A DNA stretch of 64,000 nucleotides from positions 3,006,001 to 3,070,000 of the forward strand of contig NZ_CP012602.1 of the NCBI RefSeq assembly GCF_001278805.1, read 5' to 3'. The translations under genes and the position numbers were made by a program. Below, in pieces: positions 42,690-52,569 of the stretch; position 1 is the first letter of the stretch, and each line of letters begins with the position of its first letter. Source of the DNA: Bacillus sp. FJAT-18017 (GTDB lineage Bacteria; Bacillota; Bacilli; Bacillales; Cytobacillaceae). The notes beneath the pieces were generated by a model. The model had not been told where the DNA came from. It did not search any database and worked only from the letters and a program-made list of their open reading frames with translations.

Positions 42690-45600
42690 CTAATTTCCTT
42701 TACCCATAAACGGCCACCAGTTGGCTTTGCCAAACATTTTGACCATTACCGGCACGAACAACGGCAGGATGAACAAAGCATATAAAATTAAACCAATTAG
42801 TAGAATCGTTGCAATTTGAAGCAATGAGAGAACTCCCGATGGCATCATCGCGGCGAAGGTTCCGCCCAGGATGACGGCAGCGGAAATGATAACAGTCCCC
42901 ATCTTTTTCATTGCCTCCAAAATTGCGTCTTCAACGCGCATCGCCTTGAACTCGTTGAATCGGTCCATCAGGAAGATGCTGTAGTCGATTCCGAGCGCAA
43001 TCAAGATAACGAATGCAAAGAACGGAACCGCCCAGCTGATACCGGAGTATCCAAGCACGTTAACAAAGATTGATTCGGAAATTGCCATTGATGTGTAATA
43101 GGTCAAAATCAGTGAACCAATCAAGTAAATCGGCATGATGATTGATCGGAACAAGATCATCAGGATCAGGAAGATGCCGCTAAGCATGAAGATTACAGTG
43201 CGGGAATAATCCTGTCCGGATATTATATTCAAATCATTATGCATACTAGATACGCCGCCTATAGCAACATCGGCATTCTCGAGGCCGGTATCCTTAACCG
43301 CGCGCTCTACCGCTTGCTCCAAAGGTTCAACAGAGTTAATCGCGTCATTGGAGTATGGATTGACGTCAAAGACAACATCCATCGTCATCACTTTGCGGTC
43401 TGAATTCATATAGGCATCTAACGCTTCGTCAAACTCGCCGCTAGCAAGTGCCTCCTCAGGTACATAGAAGCCATTGCGCTCATTGGCAGCAACCTCATTC
43501 AAATATCCCTGTGCATCCTCAAGCCCGTCAGCAACTTGATTTAAACCATCGGTCCCTTGCTCAAGGCCATCTGTCAATTCACCAAGCTGGCCGCCGATCT
43601 GTTCAAAACCATTCAAAAGCTGTTGCTGTCCATTGTTAATGCTGGTCAATCCGCCAGTAAATTTCGGGAGGTTTCCGACAATTTGTCCCTGGCCATTAGC
43701 CAATTGGTCGAGTCCAGCCTGCTGCTTGGAAATGCCTTCAATCAGCTGCTCCATTCCGCCAATAAGTTTTTCTTCACCGTCAATCAGCTGTATGAGGCCA
43801 GCATTCGCCTCAGAGATTCCACCCTGGACCTTTGCAAGCTCACTGTTCAACTGGTTCAACCCGGATTTCAAGCCACGCTCAGGGTCATTTATATAACCTA
43901 GTGCGGTCAGTACATTTGCTTTCAAATCAGCATAGTTCTTATCAGCCAGTGCCCCCATTGCAGCCGGGTTTTTCTCAAGCTCAGTCATATTATTATTAGC
44001 AGCAACTAGTAAGCCCTCAACATCCTGCAGGCCTCCAGCGACGCCCTGGTAGCCATTATGCAGCTCTCCGACGCCAGATGCAATGGACTTATAGCCTTCT
44101 AGCAATCTCTTATATTCAACAAGCATTTTTTCAGAGCTTGCCTTCGCTTCAGCAAGGCCGCTGCGGATCTGCTCAGATCCAGCCGACCCCGCCCTGATCC
44201 CATCTTCAATTTTCGCAAGATTAGTCTGGACCACTCCCATATTGCTCTTTAATTCATTCGTACCCTTAATCAGTTCAGAGATTCCATCTGAAGTCTCTTT
44301 AAGCTTCGGTGCTGAAGCAGAAAGCTTTTCTTCTGCCTCAGACAAACCGCCACTGATTTGCTTGATGCCGTCATTTCCTTCGCCAAGGCCTTCACTAAGT
44401 GACTTGGCCTGGCCGGATACGTACAACTCATCAATCGGTTCACCAGTCGGGCGCGTGACCGAACGGACTGTTTTTACATTGTCAACCTTGGCAATTTCTT
44501 CACTGATTTTTTCAGCCACGGCCAAATATTCTGGCCTATCAAGCGGTTCATCATTCTTAATGACAATTTGGGATGGCATCGATTCGCCAGGGCCAAAACC
44601 ATCGGAAATGATATCGAATGCTTTGATTGAATTGAACTCGTCGCCAATTTCCTCCAGAGAATTGAAGGAAAGCTCCCCTTCATACGTGAACAAAAACGGA
44701 AGTGATACGGCCAAAACTATCAGCAACGCAATCAATGGACGTGCCAGCGCAAACGAACCGACAAACTTCCAAAGTCCGCTATCCTTATGTTCAAGCGTTC
44801 CTTTAGCCGGCCAGAACAGCTTACGTCCAAATACCGCCATGAAAAACGGAACGACTGTAACGAGCGCAAGCATCAGTACACCGACACCGACCGCTACTGC
44901 AGCTGCAGACTGGTACAAAACAAATTCAGAGAAACCGATAGAAGCAAACCCTACCATGACGGCAAGAGCGCTGAAAAATACAGTTTTGCCTGCTGTTCGG
45001 TACGTTGTAACAATGGCATCCCCAATAGATTCATGATGCTGCATTTCTTCTTTAAAGCGGCTCATCAACAAAATGCAATAGTCAGTACCAATCCCGAACA
45101 GGACGGCGACAAGGAATATCTGCGTGAATGTAGACAGCGGGAAATCCACCTTGTCTACAAGAATTGCAACAATCGATTGCGAGGTGAGATAACTTAATCC
45201 TACCGCAATTAGCGGAATGACCGGGGCCATCACTGATCGGAACACGAGCAATAATACGACCAGGATGAACACAACTGTAATTCCCTCTGTCTTCTTCAAG
45301 CCTTCCTGCGAATTCGTGACCAGGTCATCGGCAACCATCCAGCTTGATGTATAATAGTGATCCATTTCAACACCATCAAGGGCTTCATAAAGGCCATTCG
45401 TTACCTCTTTTGCTTCGCGGCCAGCCAAATCAACCTTAACAGAGACAAGAATGGTCTTGCCATCCTTGGATACGAGCTGGTCCTTAAGAGAACTTTCATT
45501 GAAGTGGGACATCACTTCTGTAATCCCAAGCTTTTCCTTTTGCGCCTCGAGCGCGTTTACACCCTTCTCGGCTTCAGCAAAATCACTGTCTGTAAGCTTT

Positions 45601-45830
45601 TTATCACTATGGAAAACAAGCGCTACCTGAGACTCATTACCTGCTGAATCCTCTTTCTGGGCTTCGCTTAAAATCTCTTGAGCCAGTGTGGAGGAATATC
45701 CATCTGGAACGGATATCTGCCCTTTTTCGCGGACGAGTTCCTCCATGTTCGGTGCAACTATGACCAGTACAGCAATAATCGCAACCCATGCAGCCATGAC
45801 CAGCCATTTAAATTTAAGTATATGTTTCAT
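42690..45830 (-). CDS. MMPL/RND-family transporter
   Basis: The 1046-residue protein is built as two halves of RND type. Each has membrane helices with the conserved GxxxDY pair: FGIGTDYCILLMSRFKEE in the first half and ALGIDYSIFLMDRFNEF in the second. A very long extracellular insertion (about 465-775) is predicted helical, with repeated Gly/Leu pattern (LKSGLNQLNSELAKVQGGISEANAGL), possibly a stalk spanning the wall. MMPL proteins export lipids or drugs using the proton gradient. It starts 4 bp after the marR stop and shares its operon. Confidence 0.9.
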   Translation of the reverse strand: MKHILKFKWLVMAAWVAIIAVLVIVAPNMEELVREKGQISVPDGYSSTLAQEILSEAQKEDSAGNESQVALVFHSDKKLTDSDFAEAEKGVNALEAQKEKLGITEVMSHFNESSLKDQLVSKDGKTILVSVKVDLAGREAKEVTNGLYEALDGVEMDHYYTSSWMVADDLVTNSQEGLKKTEGITVVFILVVLLLVFRSVMAPVIPLIAVGLSYLTSQSIVAILVDKVDFPLSTFTQIFLVAVLFGIGTDYCILLMSRFKEEMQHHESIGDAIVTTYRTAGKTVFFSALAVMVGFASIGFSEFVLYQSAAAVAVGVGVLMLALVTVVPFFMAVFGRKLFWPAKGTLEHKDSGLWKFVGSFALARPLIALLIVLAVSLPFLFTYEGELSFNSLEEIGDEFNSIKAFDIISDGFGPGESMPSQIVIKNDEPLDRPEYLAVAEKISEEIAKVDNVKTVRSVTRPTGEPIDELYVSGQAKSLSEGLGEGNDGIKQISGGLSEAEEKLSASAPKLKETSDGISELIKGTNELKSNMGVVQTNLAKIEDGIRAGSAGSEQIRSGLAEAKASSEKMLVEYKRLLEGYKSIASGVGELHNGYQGVAGGLQDVEGLLVAANNNMTELEKNPAAMGALADKNYADLKANVLTALGYINDPERGLKSGLNQLNSELAKVQGGISEANAGLIQLIDGEEKLIGGMEQLIEGISKQQAGLDQLANGQGQIVGNLPKFTGGLTSINNGQQQLLNGFEQIGGQLGELTDGLEQGTDGLNQVADGLEDAQGYLNEVAANERNGFYVPEEALASGEFDEALDAYMNSDRKVMTMDVVFDVNPYSNDAINSVEPLEQAVERAVKDTGLENADVAIGGVSSMHNDLNIISGQDYSRTVIFMLSGIFLILMILFRSIIMPIYLIGSLILTYYTSMAISESIFVNVLGYSGISWAVPFFAFVILIALGIDYSIFLMDRFNEFKAMRVEDAILEAMKKMGTVIISAAVILGGTFAAMMPSGVLSLLQIATILLIGLILYALFILPLFVPVMVKMFGKANWWPFMGKGN

Positions 45831-45834
45831 GTTA

Positions 45835-46296
45835 TTACTCCCCCAGGTGATTACTTTCCATCTCTGTCAAGATCCCGGATAATTTTTCATACGTATTAAT
45901 AAATACACGTATTTCTTCCTGATCGAATTTGGTTATGAACGATTCAACAAGACTGTAAATACGCTGCTCAGTTTCTTCAAAAAGCTTAACACCTTCTTCA
46001 GTCAAGGTAAGATAAATTACCCTTCTGTCCTCTTGATTGCGGGTCCGCCTTACAAGACCTTTATCAGTAAGCCGAGTGATAATTGCCGTGATTGCACTTT
46101 TGTTAACACCAAAGATTTCGGCAAGCTCAGAAGAAGTGCATTCGTCTCTTTGGCGGATGTATCTAAGTGTATAATGCTGATCCTGTGTCAGGTCACTGCC
46201 AATTTCACTCTTTATCATCATTTCTGCCTTTTTATTAACTGAAAACGAAACTGCGATATAGCGGTCAATCAGTTCCTTAAGCGCTTTTTGATCCAA
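45835..46296 (-). CDS. MarR-family transcriptional regulator
   Basis: The 153-residue protein has the winged-helix pattern of MarR: QHYTLRYIRQRDECTSSELAEIFGVNKSAITAIITRLTDKGLVRRTRNQEDRRVIYLTLTEEG in segments, with the DRR wing. It presumably represses itself and the MMPL transporter by binding the palindrome at 46320-46338. A toxic lipid or drug may relieve binding. AAGGAGG lies 7 nt before the start codon. Confidence 0.92.
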   Translation of the reverse strand: MDQKALKELIDRYIAVSFSVNKKAEMMIKSEIGSDLTQDQHYTLRYIRQRDECTSSELAEIFGVNKSAITAIITRLTDKGLVRRTRNQEDRRVIYLTLTEEGVKLFEETEQRIYSLVESFITKFDQEEIRVFINTYEKLSGILTEMESNHLGE

Positions 46297-46319
46297 TTGG
46301 AGATGCCTCCTTTTGAAAT

Positions 46320-46338
46320 TAGTTAAACTGTTTAACTA
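46320..46338. promoter_or_regulatory. MarR operator (palindrome)
   Basis: TAGTTAAA-CTG-TTTAACTA is a perfect 8+3+8 palindrome between the promoter and marR start, just after the expected transcription start. Confidence 0.8.
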
Positions 46339-46350
46339 TTCACCTGTATA

Positions 46351-46379
46351 ACTATATTCACTCAGCCTAAAAATGTCAA
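46351..46379 (-). promoter_or_regulatory. Sigma-A promoter of the marR-mmpL operon
   Basis: Minus-strand TTGACA (46379-46374), 17-bp spacer, TATAGT (46356-46351): close to the ideal consensus. Confidence 0.82.
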
Positions 46380-46437
46380 TCTGGCAAAAAGAATTTTAAA
46401 AAAAACAAAAAGCTGCCCAACGCGGTCAGCTTGTTTG

Positions 46438-47634
46438 TTAAAACTTCTTATTCATTCGTTCCCTTTCGAACGTGCTAAAAACAATCGGTTTGCCTTTCTC
46501 CACCATCTTCCGCCCTTTTGCAAAGACATCTTGAATCTCGAGTGTATGCGGGTCCACAATAACTAGGTCCGCATCACGCCCCTTCTCAATGTATCCCTTC
46601 GTTTTCAGCTGAAGGATGTCAGCTGGATTGGCTGTAATAACCCGGAGTGCTTTCTCGATTGGTACATCTTCCTCGAGAATCGCATCCTTCACTTCCTCAT
46701 ACAGATACTTTTGAAGTCCGAGCTTATACCCATTCTGGTTGCCTTCTTCATCGTAAGTGGGCAGCGAAATCATGCCGTCCGAAGTGAATGTAACGTTTTC
46801 GAGAGGGATTCCTTCATCAACTACCTCCTTCAGCCCCTTAGAGCATTTAATCTCAGTCGTTTTGAGAGATTTATAATCCGTGCTTGTTGTAAAATCAATA
46901 TAACCGCCTTTACGTGCGTAGTCCTTCGCTTCTTCAAAAAGCTCACGGTTTCGGTTAACATGGGTCACCTGAAACTGGGTGATTGGGATATTGGTTTCGT
47001 CTATAACCTGATTAATTAATGATAGTTTATCCGGGCCAGTTCCAACATGGATATTTAATATCCCTGCCTTGCCAATCATCTTTCCGCCAGTCATTGCTGC
47101 TGCTGCAATTTTCGAAATGTCTTCTACAGTAGGCTGGGATGACCGTTCATCCGCAATCGCTATTTCCCCAACTCCAATGATTTTCGCTACCAGAATGATG
47201 TCATCTTCAATTTTCCCCATCAAAGTCCGCACCGGAACCTGATAGGATCCTGTATGAATGTAGGTGCTCAGCCCTTCTTCCTCCAGCGCATTTGCTTTAC
47301 CAAGCAGGCTGGCCATTGACCGGGTAGTTGAATCATCACCGATAACCCCAACGACAGTCGTTATTCCCGCAACTGTAGCATCAGTGACCATTAATTCGGG
47401 AGTCCTTAGCCTGAAGCCCCCCTCCCCGCCGGCACCCATGATATGGACATGTGAATCTATGAAACCTGGAAATATGTATTTTCCCGAAGCATCCACCACG
47501 TCAATTTCAACAAAGCTTTCAGGTACTTCTATCTCTTCTTCAATGAAACCAATCTTATCGCGAACAACCAATATATCTTTCTTCCCTAAAAAATCCGGGG
47601 CATAGACAAGCCCATTTTTTATAAGAGTCAACAT
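46438..47634 (-). CDS. iadA: Isoaspartyl dipeptidase (beta-aspartyl peptidase, M38)
   Basis: The 398-residue amidohydrolase splits beta-aspartyl dipeptides that arise from damaged Asp/Asn. Markers are the metal motif DSHVHIMG (His-x-His), GVGEIAIADERSSQP at the bridging-ligand strand, NIHVGTG and THVNRN (metal His), and TSDGM (Asp). Length fits IadA. It is a single gene, and no partner peptidase is adjacent. Confidence 0.9.
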   Translation of the reverse strand: MLTLIKNGLVYAPDFLGKKDILVVRDKIGFIEEEIEVPESFVEIDVVDASGKYIFPGFIDSHVHIMGAGGEGGFRLRTPELMVTDATVAGITTVVGVIGDDSTTRSMASLLGKANALEEEGLSTYIHTGSYQVPVRTLMGKIEDDIILVAKIIGVGEIAIADERSSQPTVEDISKIAAAAMTGGKMIGKAGILNIHVGTGPDKLSLINQVIDETNIPITQFQVTHVNRNRELFEEAKDYARKGGYIDFTTSTDYKSLKTTEIKCSKGLKEVVDEGIPLENVTFTSDGMISLPTYDEEGNQNGYKLGLQKYLYEEVKDAILEEDVPIEKALRVITANPADILQLKTKGYIEKGRDADLVIVDPHTLEIQDVFAKGRKMVEKGKPIVFSTFERERMNKKF

Positions 47635-47790
47635 TCCTATAATCCCCTGCCTTAACTGTTAATTAATGGCTTATGTACCCAAAATAATTCCGACAAAACC
47701 ATCCATTAACAGACATGAAAACAGGCTCGGTTTAATTTTCCGATAAATGGATAAATTAACTAGGAATACACTTCAAAGGAGGAAACAGCA

Positions 47791-48165
47791 TTGGAAAATG
47801 TAAATCACGCTAAAACACTTGCAATCAAGGCAGCAATGATTCTAGCCGTCATGTGGATTGTATTATCAATGTTGAACGATGTTTCATTCTTGGATGCCAC
47901 GCTAATTGGAATTGTCCTTACCTTATTAGCTTACTTTACTGGCGATATGGTCGTCTTGCCGAGGATGGGCAATGTCGCCGCAACTGTTGGCGACTTTGTC
48001 ATCAGCTTCCTTGTTGTTTGGGCTGGGCTCGCCATGTTAGGATACAATGAAGCCGCAGGTGAGGCATTTCTTGCTTCCTTGATTGTCGCAGCCGGTGAAT
48101 GGTTTTATCATAAGTGGCTTGCTAAAGATGGAAACCTTACAACTAATCCCGCTAGAAACAGCTAA
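47791..48165 (+). CDS. DUF2512 membrane protein
   Basis: The 124-residue protein has four membrane helices (AAMILAVMWIVLSML; TLIGIVLTLLAYF; VGDFVISFLVVWAGLAML; FLASLIVAAGEWFYHKW) and the GDMVVLPRMGN loop of DUF2512. Function is unknown. It starts at TTG 47791 with AAAGGAGG upstream. Confidence 0.82.
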   Translation: MENVNHAKTLAIKAAMILAVMWIVLSMLNDVSFLDATLIGIVLTLLAYFTGDMVVLPRMGNVAATVGDFVISFLVVWAGLAMLGYNEAAGEAFLASLIVAAGEWFYHKWLAKDGNLTTNPARNS

Positions 48166-48181
48166 GTTGAATTGGACAGCA

Positions 48182-48216
48182 TCGCTGCCTCTTTTAAAGG
48201 GGGCAGCTTTTATTGT
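48182..48216 (+). terminator. Terminator
   Basis: GCTGCC(T)CTTTTAAAGGGGGCAGC stem-loop followed by TTTTATTG. Confidence 0.6.
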
Positions 48217-48275
48217 TTATAGATAGCTTGAAACAGGGAACGTTTAGGTAAGAAAGAATTTCCGGAGGATTGCCA

Positions 48276-49349
48276 ATGTGGATAAATAAACCGTTTTTTA
48301 GATATGCAACAGCCATAATTCTTTTATTAATTATCATCTTGCTATTAGGAAAAATAGACTATTTCGTCTGGCCCTTCCAAAAGCTCATCGCCAGTGTGTT
48401 TTTCCCGCTCCTGGTTTCAGGTTTTCTATATTACATTCTTCGGCCATCCGTCCGCCTGCTGTCCAGATATATGCCGAGGACTCCAAGCATTTTGGCAGTG
48501 TTTCTAATTCTTTTTGGGCTAGGTTACGCATTTGTCCATTTTGCTGGCCCTTCCATCGCCGGCCAAGTCAAACAGATTAGCAGCAACTTTCCTTCAAAAG
48601 TCGAAGAGCTGACCGATGAATCAAAGAAAATGGTTGAAGACAGCCCAAAAGCGAAAGAATCCGTCGACAAAATCAAAAGCCAGGCCGATAGCTTTTCTGG
48701 AATGTTTTTTAAGGCTGCCGAAAAGAATATTGGCAAGGTAGTCGCTTCCCTGACTGGAATTGTAACTGTCCTTGCAGTCGTGCCATTTATCGTCTTTTAC
48801 CTCCTTAGGGATGGGGAGCGTCTACAGCCAGCTTTGCTGCGGATTATTCCCAATGACCGTCAGGAAGAAGGACGAACGATACTAAAGGACATTGATAAAA
48901 CCCTGTCCTCCTACATCGTCGGCCAATTTATCATTGCTGTGGCTGATGGGATCTTGCTTTATGCCGGCTATCTGATGATTGGGCTTGACAATGCTCTGCT
49001 CCTTGCACTTTTTGCAATGAGCGTCGCTGTCGTCCCGTTCATAGGCCCGATTCTCGGCATCATCCCAGCCATTTTTATTGCTCTGTTAGACAGCCCGGCA
49101 ATGGTCTTAAAGGTCCTTTTAGTCATGGTCGTCGTCCAGCAGCTTGAAGGTAACCTGATAACACCTAAAGTAATGGGTAAAAAGCTTGATCTGCATCCGC
49201 TCACAGTCATATTCGTCCTGCTGATTGCCGGCTCCGTCTATGGATTTATCGGGATCCTTATCGCCATACCGGTTTTCGCGGTTGTCAAGGTAACCTTCAA
49301 CAATATCAGGGAATTCTTCAACCTGAAGAAAATCAAAAAGGCCATTTAG
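48276..49349 (+). CDS. AI-2E-family transporter
   Basis: The 357-residue protein has about eight membrane helices with a cytoplasmic coiled region (about 90-150, rich in Lys/Asp/Ser). The second half carries the family pattern PFIVFYLLRDGE, LSSYIVGQFIIAVADG, PFIGPILGIIPA and LEGNLITPKVMGKKLDLHP. Members have been linked to Na+/H+ exchange or signal export; the actual substrate is unclear. ATG 48276 with GGAGG 8 nt upstream is chosen. Confidence 0.88.
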   Translation: MWINKPFFRYATAIILLLIIILLLGKIDYFVWPFQKLIASVFFPLLVSGFLYYILRPSVRLLSRYMPRTPSILAVFLILFGLGYAFVHFAGPSIAGQVKQISSNFPSKVEELTDESKKMVEDSPKAKESVDKIKSQADSFSGMFFKAAEKNIGKVVASLTGIVTVLAVVPFIVFYLLRDGERLQPALLRIIPNDRQEEGRTILKDIDKTLSSYIVGQFIIAVADGILLYAGYLMIGLDNALLLALFAMSVAVVPFIGPILGIIPAIFIALLDSPAMVLKVLLVMVVVQQLEGNLITPKVMGKKLDLHPLTVIFVLLIAGSVYGFIGILIAIPVFAVVKVTFNNIREFFNLKKIKKAI

Positions 49350-49587
49350 GTTGAAAATTGGCCGATGCCTTCGAGTTTAGGACTGAACACGCTGGGCCTA
49401 GCGTTTTATCAGCACTTTGTCTGGAGGATAAGGTTACCTGATATAACTTGTGGTACTAGATAAAAGTAGAAATGGTGACGGATAACATAATTAAGTTTTA
49501 TTTAGATTAATCAAATTTCCAAAATCAGAGATTAATCTACATTCCGACATACCCTTGATGTATCCAGCGAGAAGGAAAAACGGACTA

Positions 49588-49627
49588 CTAAAACAAGCCC
49601 ATCCGGAAGTCACGGACGGGCTTGTTG
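49588..49627 (-). terminator. Terminator of selB
   Basis: CAAGCCCATCCG and CGGACGGGCTTG form a near-perfect stem just past the selB stop. Confidence 0.7.
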
Positions 49628-51511
49628 CTATTTTTTCCAGATTCGTTTGTTTTCTACCCGTTTGGTCAAGCCGATTGAATCAAGTCTTTCCAAAAACGGA
49701 ATCATGTACTTCCGCGAAAGGCCAAGTGCGGTTTTGGCGTCACCGACTTCAAACTCGGAGCCTGTTTCCGACTTAAGGGTACTTACCGCATTTTTGAAGA
49801 CCTCGCCATGGTAGTAATACTGATCATCCAGCGGAACAATTTGTCCTGTTTCTTCCAGGAACCGCTTCAAGTCGGCGGAGAGTGAGTCTGGAATGCCAGC
49901 GCTTGAAAAATAGTCTGCCAGATAACGTGACTGCAGGCCGTCTTTTTTCAGATTCTCCACGATGGACTCCGCTCGCTTCTGCCAGCTTTTCGGCACGTGC
50001 GGCTCGAAGCCGGCAAGTGAGACGAATTGGCCCTTTCTCGAAAACGTTCCCTGTTTGATTCCGAGTTCTACAGTAAAATATAGTAAGTTTCGAGGAAAGG
50101 AGCGAATCATCGTCTGCAGAAGCTCGGCCTTATTCAGCCCCTGTTTCATGGAATGCTCGGCGTGATAGCTCTGGAGGCGGTCATACATATCCTCTTCAAT
50201 TGAATGGATGATGGTCCGCATTGTGTATTCCTTGCCGTTGTAGAGCAGGAAGGCCTCATCCTTCAACTCCTCAGACAGTGTTTCATCGTCAAGAGCGGTC
50301 CGCTTAACCAACTCATTAAAATCGAGGCTTTTTGCTTCATAGAGGGCTGCAGTTATCCGCTCTTTCGGGTTGCCGACTTTCTTTTTCTCAAGCTCATCGA
50401 TCGTTTCATTGCCAAAGCGGTACTTATTGCCGCGTGGATCGATGACCCAGCCGCCGCCGATTGTTTCCTGCGGGCTGGGCCGCCTTAGAATAAAGCGGTC
50501 GCCGCGTTTGGTCAATACTTCTTCTTCAAGCCGAAGCTGGCATAGGATTTCATCCGATTCTTCCTTCAGCTCGTTTCTGTCGAAAAAGACGATTCGGCCC
50601 ATTACCTCGGCCGTTCCGATATGAAGCTTAATCGGCATACGCTGCTTGACGAGGTAGTCGAGGTCCTCTACGACCTTGAGTGCCACGTCAAGTGTCTTTG
50701 AGACGATAAAGTGTTCGGATGATACGAGGACATCACCGCGTTCCAAATCATCTTTTGCCACGTTTGAAAGATTGATGGCGACGCGTTGCCCAGCATAGGC
50801 TTTGGCTGCCTGTTTGTGATGGACTTGCATCTGCCTCGCCCTGACCTCAGTTCCCTTCGGCATGATTTTCAAGGCCTGTCCCTCTTCAACAGTCCCTTCA
50901 TAGACGGTGCCGCGCACAACTGTACCTTGGCCCTTTACGGTAAATACCTGGTCGATTGGCAAGCGGAACGCTCCCCTGGCGTCACGCATTTCCTGTTCTT
51001 TCAAGGTTGTTATGACTAGCTGTTTCAACTCTTCAATGCCTTTTTTTGAAAGGCTGTCAACCAGAACAAACGGCGCTTCCTCAAAAACAGTTCCTTCAAG
51101 TTCACCAAGAATATCGTCCTTGACCAAATCGATGAATTCTTCTTCGACGCGGTCTATTTTTGTAATCGCAACAATTCCGTTTCTGATTCCTAAAAATCCG
51201 AGGATATCGAGATGCTCCCTGGTCTGGGGCATAACGCCCTCATCGGCTGCGACTACGAGCACGACAAGGTCGATTCCGGCAACACCTGCTATCATCTGGC
51301 GTATGAACCGCTCGTGGCCAGGGACGTCAATAACGGATATTTGTATTTCTTTATCTTCATATAACGGTGCAAATCCCAATTCAATTGAAATTTGCCGTTC
51401 TTTTTCTTCCTTTAGCCTATCGGTATCGACATTCGTCAATGCCTTTGTTAGCGATGTTTTTCCATGGTCGATGTGTCCGGCCATACCAATTGTGAAAAAT
51501 CTTTTATCCAA
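49628..51511 (-). CDS. selB: Selenocysteine-specific elongation factor SelB
   Basis: The protein of about 627 residues brings Sec-tRNA to the ribosome at UGA codons followed by a SECIS element. GTPase motifs are G1 GHIDHGKTSL, DVPGHE and TKID. EF-Tu-like domains 2-3 follow, then about 270 residues of winged-helix domains for SECIS RNA binding (to residue 627). TTG 51511 with GAAGGTG upstream yields the typical start (DKRFFTIGMAGHIDHGK); upstream TTG 51571 adds 20 unusual residues. No selA, selD, tRNA-Sec or selenoprotein gene is in the window. Confidence 0.9.
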   Translation of the reverse strand: MDKRFFTIGMAGHIDHGKTSLTKALTNVDTDRLKEEKERQISIELGFAPLYEDKEIQISVIDVPGHERFIRQMIAGVAGIDLVVLVVAADEGVMPQTREHLDILGFLGIRNGIVAITKIDRVEEEFIDLVKDDILGELEGTVFEEAPFVLVDSLSKKGIEELKQLVITTLKEQEMRDARGAFRLPIDQVFTVKGQGTVVRGTVYEGTVEEGQALKIMPKGTEVRARQMQVHHKQAAKAYAGQRVAINLSNVAKDDLERGDVLVSSEHFIVSKTLDVALKVVEDLDYLVKQRMPIKLHIGTAEVMGRIVFFDRNELKEESDEILCQLRLEEEVLTKRGDRFILRRPSPQETIGGGWVIDPRGNKYRFGNETIDELEKKKVGNPKERITAALYEAKSLDFNELVKRTALDDETLSEELKDEAFLLYNGKEYTMRTIIHSIEEDMYDRLQSYHAEHSMKQGLNKAELLQTMIRSFPRNLLYFTVELGIKQGTFSRKGQFVSLAGFEPHVPKSWQKRAESIVENLKKDGLQSRYLADYFSSAGIPDSLSADLKRFLEETGQIVPLDDQYYYHGEVFKNAVSTLKSETGSEFEVGDAKTALGLSRKYMIPFLERLDSIGLTKRVENKRIWKK

Positions 51512-51587
51512 AACAGCACCTTCTTCAATCGTTCTATCTATTATTGTGAATGAAACTTCTGTTTTCTTCAAGGCGAAAAACTGGACT

Positions 51588-52391
51588 TCATCTTTCGCTT
51601 AGCAACATCGCTCCAACTGCCCCGCAATATCCCCCTTTTTCCAGGAAAATAGGTTGTAGTCCGGCCATATCCAAATACAGCCCGAGATTTTCTTTAAGCA
51701 AGCTATTTGCAGATAAAGCACCCCCTGCAAAAACAACCTTATTTATCTTGTGGACGGCCGCAAGCTGGGAAACGAGCAGATAAATGTTTTCTGCAACCAT
51801 ATTGAAAAGAGCCGCGACATGATCTTCCTTGCTGGCAGAATTATTTTTCGCAAAATTGGAAGCTGTCATTTCACCAAGCAGCGGTTCATCGCCATCGCCG
51901 TATATATCTTTAACAAGCACGTCAGCATTTGTTCTGTCCCCCGCCAGGCCAAGTTCGGCAAGTTCAGAAAAATCGGCACTGCCAGTAAGAAGCCGGCCAA
52001 GCCCAATAAGAGTGCCGCCGCCTAAACCGGTTCCCCCAAGGCGGTCACACTTTCCATCACCTGAGAGAAAAATAGATGTACCGGTTCCCACGTTAACTAA
52101 TAAAAAAGTTCCTAGTGCCTCACTATTTTTCAGCGAGAAAAGATGTCCTGCTCCCTCACTGACAGCATGGAATTCCGGAATAATCTCAGCTTCAGGGAAG
52201 AAATTCTTCTTCACCCATTCTCCCCTTCCTCCAGTGACAGCTATCCGCGCACCTGGCGCCATAAGCTTTAGCCACTGAAATACAGACTCAGCGTCTTCAT
52301 AGCCAGATTTTCGGTAATGGAAGCGGCCCCCTTCATCAAAAACGATCTTTACCAAAGTGCCTCCAGCATCAATGCCTATCAATTTATTCAT
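51588..52391 (-). CDS. coaW: Type II pantothenate kinase
   Basis: The 267-residue ASKHA-fold kinase phosphorylates pantothenate in the first step of coenzyme A synthesis. The phosphate-binding GIDAGGTLVKI, the catalytic Glu region (FHAVSEGAGHLF), GTGTSIFL, GGTGLGGGTLIGLG and VVFAGGALS match Staphylococcus-type CoaW, which resists feedback by CoA. ATG 52391 with GGAGGTGG upstream is chosen. It is 76 bp upstream of selB on the same strand. Confidence 0.9.
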   Translation of the reverse strand: MNKLIGIDAGGTLVKIVFDEGGRFHYRKSGYEDAESVFQWLKLMAPGARIAVTGGRGEWVKKNFFPEAEIIPEFHAVSEGAGHLFSLKNSEALGTFLLVNVGTGTSIFLSGDGKCDRLGGTGLGGGTLIGLGRLLTGSADFSELAELGLAGDRTNADVLVKDIYGDGDEPLLGEMTASNFAKNNSASKEDHVAALFNMVAENIYLLVSQLAAVHKINKVVFAGGALSANSLLKENLGLYLDMAGLQPIFLEKGGYCGAVGAMLLSER

Positions 52392-52569
52392 GATTTCCAC
52401 CTCCGCACACTTCTTCCATTCCTATTATTATATAGGATTTTGCTTGTTGCCTGTTGAATCTTTGCTGTATATGTCACGATTCTTCCATAAACAAGACAGA
52501 ATCCGGTGCTTTTTTTATGCTATTGTGAAGGAAAGCAGCACACACTCTATGACAAAAGGGAAGACAACC

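Noticed and set aside
44242-45036. 264-codon plus-strand frame inside the MMPL gene
   Set aside because: Antisense shadow, Ser/Pro-rich low-complexity translation, no ribosome site.
49350-49627. tRNA-Sec gene beside selB
   Set aside because: No cloverleaf with a long variable arm, and no TCA anticodon arm followed by a T-loop and acceptor end, could be drawn.
50907-51602. 231-codon plus-strand frame opposite selB
   Set aside because: Antisense to the conserved GTPase domain; Ser/Thr-rich nonsense translation.
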